From UBA6220 sp041651335 (GTDB lineage: Bacteria; Patescibacteriota; Minisyncoccia; Minisyncoccales; Minisyncoccaceae): a stretch of 54,615 nucleotides of DNA. Position 1 is the stretch's first letter. Each line of letters opens with the position of its first letter. This document shows positions 1-7,500 of the stretch, in pieces. The stretch is from assembly GCA_041651335.1 (NCBI GenBank), contig JBAZJL010000005.1, forward strand, positions 1 to 54,615, in the 5' to 3' direction. Both the position numbers and the translations under genes were made by a program. The notes beneath the pieces were generated by a model, which made no database searches, was not told where the DNA came from, and was given only the letters and a program-made list of their open reading frames with translations.

Positions 1-557
1 CACCAGCCAACATCAGTCTCGTTAACCCAGGTTTCAGAACTGCAACCATTATCATAATCAAGGTTTTCTTTCATCCAGCATTGAGTGCCAATTTGGACAG
101 TATTGTATGTTTTTGAATTACGAGTATCAGTAAAAGGATTACCGCAAACAAAAGATCCAAATCCATCAGAACTGGAATAGGAATAATAATCACCCGAAGA
201 AAGCATTGCCGAAACAGTAAAGTTTCCGTCAGCATAGTTATAGGTATAATAGCCGCCATTAGGATCAGTTGGTAAGCTAGCGATGTATGGCAAAAGATCA
301 GTGGCTAAATTAGTGCAAGGCGTTGTTCCTCCGCCAATCGTGCAAGGATAAGTATCAGTGCTAGGATAGGTATTGTTGTTTTGCACTCCGTAAATCATTA
401 AGCTGCGTTGAAGTGTTCCGATATCTGATTTTCTTTTTGCATCTTTCGAGGCATTGATGGCTGAATTCATTGAAACAATAATAAAACCGGATAAGATACC
501 GATAATCACGATGACAACCAAGAGTTCGATTAGGGTAAAACCTTTTTTATAAAACAT
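1..557 (-). CDS. Type IV prepilin-like protein with FISUMP-like C-terminal domain (3' end beyond window)
   Basis: Begins at an ATG at 557 (MFYKKG^FTLIELLVV) and runs off the left edge after 185 codons. The N-terminus is a class III prepilin leader (short basic leader, G^F cleavage, E at +5) followed by one hydrophobic helix, so the product should be processed by prepilin peptidase and assembled into a pilus or pseudopilus. Residues about 35-100 form a short pilin body almost identical to that of the prepilin at 28937-29893. From about residue 140 it changes to a motif (TVQIGTQCWMKENLDY) typical of the Fibrobacter-type FISUMP domain found in cell-surface proteins. The swap of C-terminal domain on a shared pilin module is seen directly; an adhesive function is inference. 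Confidence 0.85.
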   Translation of the reverse strand, partial: MFYKKGFTLIELLVVIVIIGILSGFIIVSMNSAINASKDAKRKSDIGTLQRSLMIYGVQNNNTYPSTDTYPCTIGGGTTPCTNLATDLLPYIASLPTDPNGGYYTYNYADGNFTVSAMLSSGDYYSYSSSDGFGSFVCGNPFTDTRNSKTYNTVQIGTQCWMKENLDYDNGCSSETWVNETDVGW

Positions 558-696
558 AAATTTATTTTTTAGTTTGTTATAATTTAATTATATTATTTAT
601 TTTTTAAAATTCAAGAATTTTATTCTTCTATGCTTTTTTATTTTTTTTATTTTATTATAAATTAATTATAATATTTATATTTTTAAAAACAAGACA

Positions 697-894
697 TTAA
701 TCCTCTAAGCTCTTTTTGATTTCTTCAAATTCATTTTCTGCCTGTTCAAAACTTTTTTTTGTTTCTTTGATTATTTTTGCTGCTTCTTTTATTTTTTCCA
801 AACCTTCCTCCACATCAATTTCTTGCTGTTTTTCAAACCATTCAGCAATTTTGGTAATTTTTTTTAAATTTTCACTTAAATTTTTTTCTTTCAT
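697..894 (-). CDS. xseB: Exodeoxyribonuclease VII small subunit
   Basis: A 65-residue, strongly charged helical protein containing the pattern of XseB (an EGLEKIKEAAKIIKE helix followed by a Q/E-rich helix). It lies 100 bases downstream of xseA on the same strand, as expected for the two subunits. XseB binds in many copies to the C-terminal extension of XseA to form the nuclease that degrades single-stranded DNA to short oligonucleotides. Length is at the short end of the family (about 65-80). The intervening gap holds one palindromic repeat. A hydrophobic reading frame on the opposite strand here is a shadow. Confidence 0.85.
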   Translation of the reverse strand: MKEKNLSENLKKITKIAEWFEKQQEIDVEEGLEKIKEAAKIIKETKKSFEQAENEFEEIKKSLED

Positions 895-965
895 ATTTTT
901 TATTATATTATAATATCTTATATATTATTATTTTATTATTGTTTTATTTTTAAAACATTCATTTA

Positions 966-995
966 CCCATGTTTGGGTGCTAAGCTACTAAACAT
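966..995. repeat. Short palindromic repeat (copy 1)
   Basis: CCCATGTTTGGGTGCTAAGC followed by TACTAAACAT: an imperfect copy of the window's recurring palindrome. Its last base is shared with the TGA stop codon of xseA (995-997), so the element abuts the end of the gene exactly as another copy does at rarA. Confidence 0.85.
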
Positions 996-2215
996 CAACT
1001 TGTCTTGATTTTTTGCGCTTTTGCTTCAATTGTGCCATCTGAAACCTGAAGATTTAAATCATTATCAACTTGAACCTGATTAATTGACTTGATAATTTTT
1101 CCATTTTTTCTAATTAATGAATACCCTAGTTTTAAATTTCTTTCTGGATTATTTTGGCTGATAATACTCTCTGCTAAACTAATTTTTTGCTTAAACGAAG
1201 CAAGGTTATTTTCTAAAATCTTTGGTAGAATCTTCTTAATTTTATATTCCAAAACTTCATAAGTTTTTAAAGATTGGCGCAGATATTTTTCCATTGAATA
1301 AAACAAAATCCTCATTCTGTTTTTTTCATTAAAAAAATAATCCGCAAAACTAGAAAAAATAATATTTTGCTGTTCTCTGATTTTAAAATGAAATGTCTGC
1401 CAGCCCTGGCTAAGCAAATTTGCAGCCGCAGTGGGCGTGGAAACCATTTTGTCTGCAGCCAAAGCCAGCAAGGGCACATCTTTGTCGTGCCCCAGGGCAG
1501 CAATTATTGGAAATGGATAATCAATAATTTCACGGATTAAGGCTTCGTTATTAAAAGCCAAAAAAGATTCCAAAGATCCTCCACCCCTCATAATCACTAA
1601 AACATCGATTGTTTGTTCGCGCATTGTTTTTATTGCCATTAACAAATCTTTTGTAGCTTCTTCGCCCTCAACCCGAGAATCAATCATTTTTATTTTAAAT
1701 CCATATCGGCCAATATTGTTTAAAAAATCATTAATCACTGCGCCTTGCTTGCTGGTAATCACTCCGATTGTTTGGGGAAATTCTGGAATATCTTTTTTTC
1801 TTTCTTCGGCAAAAACACCTTGGTCTTCCAATTTTTTCTTTAATTTTTCGTATTCTTTTTTTAAATCACCCTCGCCTACCAACCTAATAGTTTTCGCTTT
1901 AAAACTGATTCGGCCAGTAGGTTTATAAATATCAGGCAATCCTGTGGCAATAATTTCCATTCCGTCTTTTAAATCTAATCCGCAAATTTGATAATCATAT
2001 TTCCAAATTACGCAATTAATTACACTGCTATCTTTTTTGTCTTTCAATGAAAAATAAACATGGCCGCTGCTCCATTTTTTTACTTCAGTTACTTCGCCTT
2101 TTATTTTTGCTTCGCACGTATTTAAAATATTATTTAAAACAGTTAAATACGCTGAAACCGTAAAAATATTATTTTCCAAAAATTCTTTTAAGAAAGGTTT
2201 TTCTTTTTTTTCCAT
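995..2215 (-). CDS. xseA: Exodeoxyribonuclease VII large subunit
   Basis: A 406-residue protein. Residues about 15-110 form the OB-fold tRNA_anti-like domain that binds single-stranded DNA (LNNILNTCEAKIKGEVTEVK, FSLKDKKDSSVINCVIW). The catalytic Exonuc_VII_L region follows, with characteristic stretches such as IGVITSKQGAVINDFL, VLVIMRGGGSLESFLAFN and ALGHDKDVPLLALAADKMVSTP. A helical C-terminal part for XseB binding and a short final segment complete the expected architecture. It degrades single-stranded DNA during repair. It ends in TGA next to a palindromic repeat and is followed by xseB; the two probably share a transcript. Confidence 0.95.
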   Translation of the reverse strand: MEKKEKPFLKEFLENNIFTVSAYLTVLNNILNTCEAKIKGEVTEVKKWSSGHVYFSLKDKKDSSVINCVIWKYDYQICGLDLKDGMEIIATGLPDIYKPTGRISFKAKTIRLVGEGDLKKEYEKLKKKLEDQGVFAEERKKDIPEFPQTIGVITSKQGAVINDFLNNIGRYGFKIKMIDSRVEGEEATKDLLMAIKTMREQTIDVLVIMRGGGSLESFLAFNNEALIREIIDYPFPIIAALGHDKDVPLLALAADKMVSTPTAAANLLSQGWQTFHFKIREQQNIIFSSFADYFFNEKNRMRILFYSMEKYLRQSLKTYEVLEYKIKKILPKILENNLASFKQKISLAESIISQNNPERNLKLGYSLIRKNGKIIKSINQVQVDNDLNLQVSDGTIEAKAQKIKTS

Positions 2216-2277
2216 AAAATTATTTTAGCCTTTTTCTTAGAAAATTAAAAGCAAGCCAATTGGGCTTGCTCTGAAAA

Positions 2278-3036
2278 CTATTTTATTTTTTTACTGATTT
2301 CTAGATAAGCTTTTTTGCGATAATTGCAATAATCACAATCTGGATTCATTTCTGGAACCTTGTCACTCATTAAACATTCTTTAATTTCTTTCAAAGATCC
2401 ATCAATCCAAGAATCATCTCCAGTATAAGGGATTACTTTAATATCAAATTCCAGTTTTTTATCAAAAAATGGCTTGCCAGTGTCGCCATTGCAATAAACA
2501 AAATATCCAGTTGGCAATACATCAAATCCATTTTGCCTAAAAAGCCATTGATAAATTTCCATCTGCCGTTTATATCCTCTTTGCCAGTCAGCGTCAATAT
2601 TTACTTCGCTGGTTTTGCTGGTAGCTTTGTAATCCACAATAATCAGCTGACCTTGCGGATTTATCCAAACATCATCAATTGCTCCAGTAATTAAAAGATT
2701 GGTAGGCTGATGGATAAATTCAATTCCTTTAAAATTATTGCGCCAAACATCCAAACGCTTGTCTTGATAAGGAACTGCATCAATACCAAATTCTTCAATC
2801 AAGGGGTGCGGAGTTTTTTCCTGGCGATGCAAATCAAATTCTTTTTTTAATAAAGCGTCAACCGCGCTATTCAAAGTAAAAGGAAATCCTGGCGGACGGC
2901 CTACGCCCATACGCCTATCTAAATAAAAACATTGCGGACATTCCATAAATAAATCGATTTTTGAACGGCTAAGCCTAAATGGTTCTTTTAATTCAGGATT
3001 AAAAAGATTGTTTGATTTTTTATAATATTGAGACAT
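2278..3036 (-). CDS. PD-(D/E)XK nuclease-family protein (Cas4/RecB-like) with four conserved-looking cysteines
   Basis: A 252-residue protein. The central part has the PD-(D/E)XK core: GAIDDVWINPQGQLIIVDYK gives the D and the D-Y-K catalytic pair, followed by a helix with Q/E residues (QMEIYQWLF). Cysteine pairs lie near the N-terminus (ECPQC, about residue 33) and the C-terminus (DCDYCNYRKK, about residue 236), as in Cas4/AddB-type nucleases that hold an iron-sulfur cluster. There are no cas genes or CRISPR array in the window, so a free-standing DNA-repair exonuclease is more likely than a CRISPR adaptation protein. It lies upstream of xseA on the same strand, with a 62-base gap. Confidence 0.8.
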   Translation of the reverse strand: MSQYYKKSNNLFNPELKEPFRLSRSKIDLFMECPQCFYLDRRMGVGRPPGFPFTLNSAVDALLKKEFDLHRQEKTPHPLIEEFGIDAVPYQDKRLDVWRNNFKGIEFIHQPTNLLITGAIDDVWINPQGQLIIVDYKATSKTSEVNIDADWQRGYKRQMEIYQWLFRQNGFDVLPTGYFVYCNGDTGKPFFDKKLEFDIKVIPYTGDDSWIDGSLKEIKECLMSDKVPEMNPDCDYCNYRKKAYLEISKKIK

Positions 3037-3077
3037 ATAATTTATTTTCTCAACAATAGCATATTTTTTTAAAAAGG

Positions 3078-3106
3078 AAAAACGCCAAATTTAATCTGGC
3101 GTTTTT
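3078..3106. terminator. Bidirectional intrinsic terminator
   Basis: AACGCCA (3081-3087) pairs with TGGCGTT (3097-3103), with a T run on the plus side and T-rich sequence on the minus side. On the minus strand it closes the small reading frame at 3091-3210. Confidence 0.75.
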
Positions 3107-3210
3107 TGGTCATTATTCTTTGCTGGTTCGGACAAGGGAGAATATTTTTGCTTTTGTCCTTTTTGGGGTTTAAGGTTTCCCGCGGGTCGAAACGACCAAT
3201 GCTGGCACAT
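3091..3210 (-). CDS. Possible 39-residue peptide (uncertain)
   Basis: An ATG at 3210 opens a 39-codon frame starting MCQHWSFRPAG. It is hydrophilic and Pro/Lys/Gln-rich, and its TAA lies in the loop of the terminator at 3078-3106. The same gene-into-terminator arrangement is seen for two better-supported small genes in this window. The ribosome-binding site is weak (GGTG, 6 bases upstream). I do not recognise the product. The sequence around 3170-3200 also contains two self-complementary stretches (CCCGCGGG and GGTCGaaaCGACC), so a small RNA is an equally possible reading. The 3037-3388 stretch is otherwise gene-free apart from the promoter-like site described below. Confidence 0.3.
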   Translation of the reverse strand: MCQHWSFRPAGNLKPQKGQKQKYSPLSEPAKNNDQKTPD

Positions 3211-3282
3211 TTTTTCACCAACGAACTACAATTATCAAATAACACACTTGTTGTTCTAAGTCAATTTTAATTTAATTGCCTC

Positions 3283-3311
3283 TGGACATTTTAAAGAAAA
3301 AATGTTATACC
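3283..3311 (+). promoter_or_regulatory. Candidate promoter for the small exported-protein gene
   Basis: TGGACA (3283-3288) and TATACC (3306-3311) separated by 17 bases, 77 bases upstream of the ATG at 3389. The -35 match is good and the -10 match is moderate. Confidence 0.4.
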
Positions 3312-3388
3312 TAATTCAGCCCCTTGTGATTGCTAATATTTCTATTCAGTGACTCTTGATTTCAGGGGCATTGTATCGGAGTTGGAAA

Positions 3389-3766
3389 ATGCGCAAATTG
3401 GCACAAAAGGCCATTGTTCTGGCTATCTTGGGCCTAATCGCTCTATGTGGATCTGGCTTGCTGGCAAATGCCACAGCAATTGTCCCGGCTAGGGCTACTT
3501 TTGTAGCTTCTTCCGCAGAGCATAAGCTCTCCGCCAAGCCAAATTGCCGATGCCGCAGCGAATTGTTGTATACAATGGACTGCCCCGGCCCCCCGATGAA
3601 AAAAACGAATCCAAACACCGCTACTGTAGCATCCGAAGCCCTAGTTGGTAACGAACCAGTGTTGTTTTCCGCCACTAAAATTCTCTGCGGAAATCACAAC
3701 CCGTCATGTTTTGCCAACAACTTACACTCCCCAGGGCCTCCTGCTGCACAGCTGACTCTGTCCTGA
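3389..3766 (+). CDS. Small putative exported protein, unrecognised, GC-richer than its neighbours
   Basis: A 125-residue frame starting MRKLAQK, followed by a long hydrophobic stretch (AIVLAILGLIALCGSGLLA) and ATA-IVPARA, a convincing signal peptide or N-terminal anchor. The mature part has six cysteines (NCRC, MDC, ILC, PSC) and several Pro-Gly-Pro motifs. A good ribosome-binding site, GGAG, lies 7 bases before the ATG, and a terminator follows at 3778-3820, so plus-strand expression is plausible. Codon use (CTG, CCC, GGC, TCC) differs clearly from the AT-rich neighbours. The opposite strand is also open for more than 100 codons, and the region holds several small hairpins, so a structured RNA cannot be excluded. 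I cannot name a family. Confidence 0.5.
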   Translation: MRKLAQKAIVLAILGLIALCGSGLLANATAIVPARATFVASSAEHKLSAKPNCRCRSELLYTMDCPGPPMKKTNPNTATVASEALVGNEPVLFSATKILCGNHNPSCFANNLHSPGPPAAQLTLS

Positions 3767-3777
3767 TCCTAAAAAAT

Positions 3778-3820
3778 AAAAGGAGGACCTGCTTTATAAG
3801 CTTGCCCTCCTTCTTTTTTT
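3778..3820. terminator. Bidirectional intrinsic terminator
   Basis: AAGGAGG (3780-3786) pairs with CCTCCTT (3806-3812), followed by CTTTTTTT on the plus strand and a T-rich tract on the minus strand. It separates the plus-strand small gene from pyrH. Confidence 0.8.
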
Positions 3821-3828
3821 ACAAAAAA

Positions 3829-4548
3829 TTAATTAACCAATGTTCCGAAAGAATTGCCTTTTAATGCTTCGCCAATTTTATCTAATTTTTCCAAGTTAAA
3901 AACAATAATCGGTTTTTGATTGTCTTCGCACAAAGCAAAGGCTGTGCTGTCCATTACATTTAAATCTTTTTCTAAAGCCTGTTTGTAGGTTATTTTTTTG
4001 TAAAGTTTAGCATCAGGATATTTATTTGGATCTTTATCAAATACTCCATCAACATTCGTGGCTTTTAAAATAAGATCGCAATTCAATTCACAAGCCCTTA
4101 ACGCGGCTGCACTATCAGTGGTAAAAAATGGATTACCTGTTCCGCCAGCAAAAATTACAATCCTGCCTTTTTCAAAATGACGCAAAGCTTTTCGACGCAA
4201 ATATGGTTCAGTGATGGCGTCCATTTCAATAGCCGTCATCATTCTGGTTTCTTCACCTATCCGCTCTAAACATTGTTGTAGGGCCAGGCCATTAATAATC
4301 GTGGCCACCATGCCCATTTGGTGAGCCGTAGCCATATCAAAATTTTTATCTTCAGCAAAACGTCCGCGAAAAATATTTCCAGCGCCAATCACCACGCCCA
4401 AATTAATTTTATTTTCTTTTTTTATTTTCACAATCTGTTTGGCCATTTTTTCATAAGCAGCCAAAGAAATTCCTTTTCCGTTTTCCCCAAAAACCTCTCC
4501 GCTTATTTTTAAAATTACTCGCTTGTATTTTAAAGTTTGTTTCGCCAT
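3829..4548 (-). CDS. pyrH: UMP kinase
   Basis: A 239-residue protein of the amino-acid-kinase fold. It shows the family's N-terminal RVILKISGEVFG with the phosphate-binding lysine, GVVIGAGNIFRG, and TGNPFFTTDSAAALRACEL, all diagnostic of bacterial hexameric PyrH. It phosphorylates UMP to UDP in pyrimidine nucleotide supply. Length is typical. It lies 23 bases downstream of rlmN on the same strand and is followed by the terminator at 3778-3820, so it is probably the last gene of a transcript that includes rmuC and rlmN. Confidence 0.95.
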   Translation of the reverse strand: MAKQTLKYKRVILKISGEVFGENGKGISLAAYEKMAKQIVKIKKENKINLGVVIGAGNIFRGRFAEDKNFDMATAHQMGMVATIINGLALQQCLERIGEETRMMTAIEMDAITEPYLRRKALRHFEKGRIVIFAGGTGNPFFTTDSAAALRACELNCDLILKATNVDGVFDKDPNKYPDAKLYKKITYKQALEKDLNVMDSTAFALCEDNQKPIIVFNLEKLDKIGEALKGNSFGTLVN

Positions 4549-4571
4549 TTTATTTTTTTATTATTTTTTTA

Positions 4572-5591
4572 TTAATGATTTTTGTCTCCGGCTAATTGAC
4601 CGCACGCCGCCTTGATATCTTGGCCAAATTCATATCTTTGAGTAGCAAAAATTCTCCGCCTTTCTAAATAATCTTTAAAATTTTTAATTGTTTTCTTATC
4701 CGAAGGCTTGAAGCGATCCGCTACATTTGTAGAATTATAAGGGATTAGATTAACCATATATAACGGCTTGTTCATAATTTTTACCAATTGTTCTGCGTTT
4801 TCCATAGAATCATTTACGCCCTTAATCATTAGATATTCAAACATTACCTTGCGGGAAGTTTTTAAAATATAATCATCTACTGCTTTTAATAATTTTTTTA
4901 AATTATACTTTTTTGCCACGGGCATTAGTTTTTCCCTTAACTCATCTGTGGGGGCATGCAAAGAAATAGATAAATTAATCTGTAATTTTTCATCACTCAT
5001 TTTTTTTATTCCCTCAACAATCCCAGAGGTGGAAATAGATATTTTTCTTGCTCCAATATTAAAGCAATCTTTATCATTGATTACTCTAATCGCTTCCCAA
5101 ACATTGTCATAATTTAAAAACGGTTCGCCCATTCCCATAAAAACAATATTGGTAAGTGCTCTTTTTGGTTGAAATTCATTTTTTAAATAACGAGCTAAAA
5201 GTAAAATTTGATCTAAAATTTCTGCAGTTGTTAAATTTCTCTTCAGGCCCATTTGACCGGTAGCGCAAAAAGCGCAATTAAGCGGACAGCCAATTTGGCA
5301 AGAAACACAAACTGTTGCTCGTTTGTCAGTATGAATCATCAATACGGTTTCAATCTTGTTTTTGTCTTCAAGTGTGATTAAAGCTTTAACTGTATTTTTA
5401 TCTTTAGAAAAAAATAACTCGTTTTTTATTTCCAAAGGACATTCTTTTTTTAATTTTTCCCTTAGCGCCAAAGATAAATTAGTGGCCTGATCCCAATCAG
5501 TGATTAATTCGTGAAAAACAGCCCTCTTTACTTGTTTTAAACGAAAACTTGGCTCTGATTTTAAAATATTCTCTAGCTTTTCCAAAATCAT
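4572..5591 (-). CDS. rlmN: Dual-specificity 23S rRNA m2A2503 / tRNA m2A37 methyltransferase
   Basis: A 339-residue radical-SAM protein. The cluster motif CPLNCAFCATG (CxxxCxxC) lies near residue 102. GMGEPFLNYDN, ISTSGIV and SISLHAPTDELRE follow, all typical of RlmN, and the C-terminal AACGQL supplies the second catalytic cysteine that carries the methyl intermediate. It methylates C2 of adenosine in 23S rRNA and in some tRNAs, acting in translational fidelity. Its ATG lies 2 bases from the stop of rmuC, suggesting translational coupling. No key residue is missing. Confidence 0.95.
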   Translation of the reverse strand: MILEKLENILKSEPSFRLKQVKRAVFHELITDWDQATNLSLALREKLKKECPLEIKNELFFSKDKNTVKALITLEDKNKIETVLMIHTDKRATVCVSCQIGCPLNCAFCATGQMGLKRNLTTAEILDQILLLARYLKNEFQPKRALTNIVFMGMGEPFLNYDNVWEAIRVINDKDCFNIGARKISISTSGIVEGIKKMSDEKLQINLSISLHAPTDELREKLMPVAKKYNLKKLLKAVDDYILKTSRKVMFEYLMIKGVNDSMENAEQLVKIMNKPLYMVNLIPYNSTNVADRFKPSDKKTIKNFKDYLERRRIFATQRYEFGQDIKAACGQLAGDKNH

Positions 5592-5593
5592 AA

Positions 5594-6643
5594 TTAATCG
5601 TCTTGATTTTTAATCATTTTGTTTTCTTCGGCCTCTCCTTTTATTTTTTCTACAATTCCAGATAATTTTTTGGTACGAGTAGTGGCCACCACATCAAATT
5701 GGTTAGCTGTTGATTTTATTCTGGCACCCAAAGTTTCCAATTCAGTATTATATTTTTCATATTCCATTTCAAACATTTTAATCAGTTTAATAATTTCATA
5801 TAAATTTTCTTGGTATTTAAAATTGCGAAATGATTGAAAAATCATTCTTAAGATTGCCGTAAAACTAAACGGCCCAGCCAAGATTACTTTTTTCGCCATG
5901 GCCTCATTCCAAACCTCGGGCAAATTCTCATGGATAAAACTAAAAATCATTTCATTGGGCACGAATAAAATTACAAAATCAACTGTTTTTTCTTCGGGAT
6001 TGATATAATCACGAGTACAAACATCTTTTATTTTTTGTTTCACGTCTTGGGTAAATTCACGCAAATATTTTTCTTTGCTGATTTTATCTTCTGATTCTAT
6101 ATATCTAATCAGTGATTGCAAAGGAAATTTTACATCAATATTGATTTTTGTTTTATCAGGCAAAAAAACCGTAAAATCAGGCCGATTGGCATTAGTTTCT
6201 TGGGCAGAATTAGAAATATAATTTTCCCCCTCTACGAACCCAATACTTTTTAATAAATTATCTGCGATTTCTTCTCCAAACGCACCCCGTAATTGATTAT
6301 TGGATAAAATATTTTTTAAATTCTCAGTAGATTGTTTTAATTCTCCCGTGGCTATTTTATGCTCTTCTAAAATTGTCTTTAAAGCAGAAAATTCGCTCAC
6401 TCTTTCTTTTTCGCTTTCATTTAATTGCCTTTTAGTTTTTTCCAATTCAGAATTAATTTGTTCAACCAATTCTTTGATTGAATCTTTGTTAAATTTTAAA
6501 GATTCATTAATTACTTCTTTTTTGGAATCTAATTGTTCGGACATTCTTTGGCGCTCATCACGAAAAATCCGAAGCATTAAAAAAGTTGTAGCCGAAAAAG
6601 CTATAAGAGCAATAATTAAAATTATAATAATTTCTGTGAGCAT
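5594..6643 (-). CDS. rmuC: DNA recombination protein RmuC-like
   Basis: A 349-residue protein. An N-terminal membrane helix (IIIILIIALIAFSATTFLML) is followed by about 80 residues of coiled coil (EQLDSKKEVINESL...EKERVSEFSALK). The RmuC nuclease-like core then follows with LRGAFGEEIADNLL, RPDFTVFLPDKTKINIDVKFPLQS and DFVILFVPNEMIFSF. The D...D-K pattern (PDFTVF... IDVKFP) matches the endonuclease-like fold of the family. RmuC is thought to limit inversions at short repeats, but the biochemical activity is poorly known. It is first in a likely operon with rlmN and pyrH. Confidence 0.9.
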   Translation of the reverse strand: MLTEIIIILIIALIAFSATTFLMLRIFRDERQRMSEQLDSKKEVINESLKFNKDSIKELVEQINSELEKTKRQLNESEKERVSEFSALKTILEEHKIATGELKQSTENLKNILSNNQLRGAFGEEIADNLLKSIGFVEGENYISNSAQETNANRPDFTVFLPDKTKINIDVKFPLQSLIRYIESEDKISKEKYLREFTQDVKQKIKDVCTRDYINPEEKTVDFVILFVPNEMIFSFIHENLPEVWNEAMAKKVILAGPFSFTAILRMIFQSFRNFKYQENLYEIIKLIKMFEMEYEKYNTELETLGARIKSTANQFDVVATTRTKKLSGIVEKIKGEAEENKMIKNQDD

Positions 6644-6698
6644 CTTTTGTTTATAATTTACTTGACAATTATTTATGGTTGGTTAGAATATAGTTAAG

Positions 6699-6790
6699 AT
6701 ACTTCATTTAAAGCAGTTCGCTTAATGAAACGTGCGAAGTTCGCACTTCCTTAAGTGGATAGTTGTAGCGGATTGCTTTGAGTGAAGTAT
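6699..6790. repeat. 92-base imperfect inverted repeat overlapping the 3' end of the DUF3800 gene
   Basis: Outer arms ATACTTCA (6699-6706) and TGAAGTAT (6783-6790) extend inward with a few mismatches for about 23 bases (AAAGCA paired with TGCTTT, CGC with GCG). Inside are CTTAA/TTAAG arms and a perfect GTGCGAA/TTCGCAC hairpin (about 6732-6746). The right arm encodes the last 13 codons of the DUF3800 gene. It has no T tract, so it is not an ordinary terminator. It is unrelated in sequence to the ATGTTTGGG repeats. Confidence 0.75.
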
Positions 6791-7500
6791 TTTTTATTAC
6801 AAATATCTTGAATTTTTCCAATTTTATCTTTAATTATATTATAATAATCATATTTTTTATTTTCAAAAACTTGAAAAATAGCATACGCAACATAATCGGC
6901 TATTTGAAGCGCTCCATGAGTATAATGAGGATTGTGTTGATAAGATAATAATAATTTTGAATTCAGGTTCGGATGATTTTGCAAATAATCTAATCTTATT
7001 CTTTCAACTTCAAGTTCTAGCTCTTTTCTAAGTTTTAATTTACTATCTTTCCTTGAAAAAATTATTTCGGTTTCTTCGGTTTGATGACATATATTTTTTA
7101 ATAATTGCCCGGCCATTACGCCATACATTTTTCCAGGACTTTCTTTGAGTGATGGATAACATTTTAATTTTTCAACTACGATAATATCAATTTTTAAATC
7201 ATCTAACTCACTAATAAACTTATAAAATCTTTCACGAACCTCTGGATAATCATTATGAGCATGAAAAGCGTCTAAAACATATGCCGAAGAAAAAATATTT
7301 TCTAATTCTTTTTCTTTTAATAAAGAAGCTTTAAAGTCTGTTACTTTTTGTTGAAGCAATAATTGATTACTTGTTCTAATCGCAGCTAAAATTAAAAATT
7401 TAGTTGCTTGTCCGTTTGCAACTAAATTCACACCTTTAGCAGAATATACCTCTGGTTTTCCTGATTCATCTATAAAGATATATATTTTTTTATCTATCAT
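6751..7500 (-). CDS. DUF3800 domain-containing protein
   Basis: A 249-residue protein beginning KKIYIFIDESGKPEV. The FIDESG motif near the N-terminus and a later acidic/His region (ALQIADYVAYAIF, Q-x-AD) are characteristic of DUF3800, a family predicted to have an RNase H-like fold and often found on mobile or defence-related DNA. Function is unknown. Its start overlaps the U32-family gene's stop by one base (TAATG), so it is co-translated with a housekeeping gene. Its last 13 codons form one arm of the inverted repeat at 6699-6790, suggesting that the 3' end was delivered or reshaped by a repeat insertion. Confidence 0.8.
   Translation of the reverse strand: MIDKKIYIFIDESGKPEVYSAKGVNLVANGQATKFLILAAIRTSNQLLLQQKVTDFKASLLKEKELENIFSSAYVLDAFHAHNDYPEVRERFYKFISELDDLKIDIIVVEKLKCYPSLKESPGKMYGVMAGQLLKNICHQTEETEIIFSRKDSKLKLRKELELEVERIRLDYLQNHPNLNSKLLLSYQHNPHYTHGALQIADYVAYAIFQVFENKKYDYYNIIKDKIGKIQDICNKKYFTQSNPLQLST

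Noticed and set aside
716..913. Plus-strand frame opposite xseB
   Set aside because: It is hydrophobic because it is the complement of a lysine/glutamate-rich gene. The xseB frame matches its family and follows xseA.
2278..3036. Cas4 of a CRISPR system
   Set aside because: There are no Cas1, Cas2 or interference genes and no array in 54 kb, so the CRISPR role is not supported.
3117..3360. tmRNA or RNase P RNA in the GC-richer patch
   Set aside because: A TTTCGAC string and hairpins caught my attention, but there is no alanine tag frame ending in Leu-Ala-Ala, no 3' T-loop with CCA end, and no conserved RNase P core on either strand.
3346..3675. Minus-strand frame opposite the small exported-protein gene
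   Set aside because: It has no ribosome-binding site and no signal peptide or motif. The plus-strand frame has a good ribosome-binding site, a signal peptide and a terminator.
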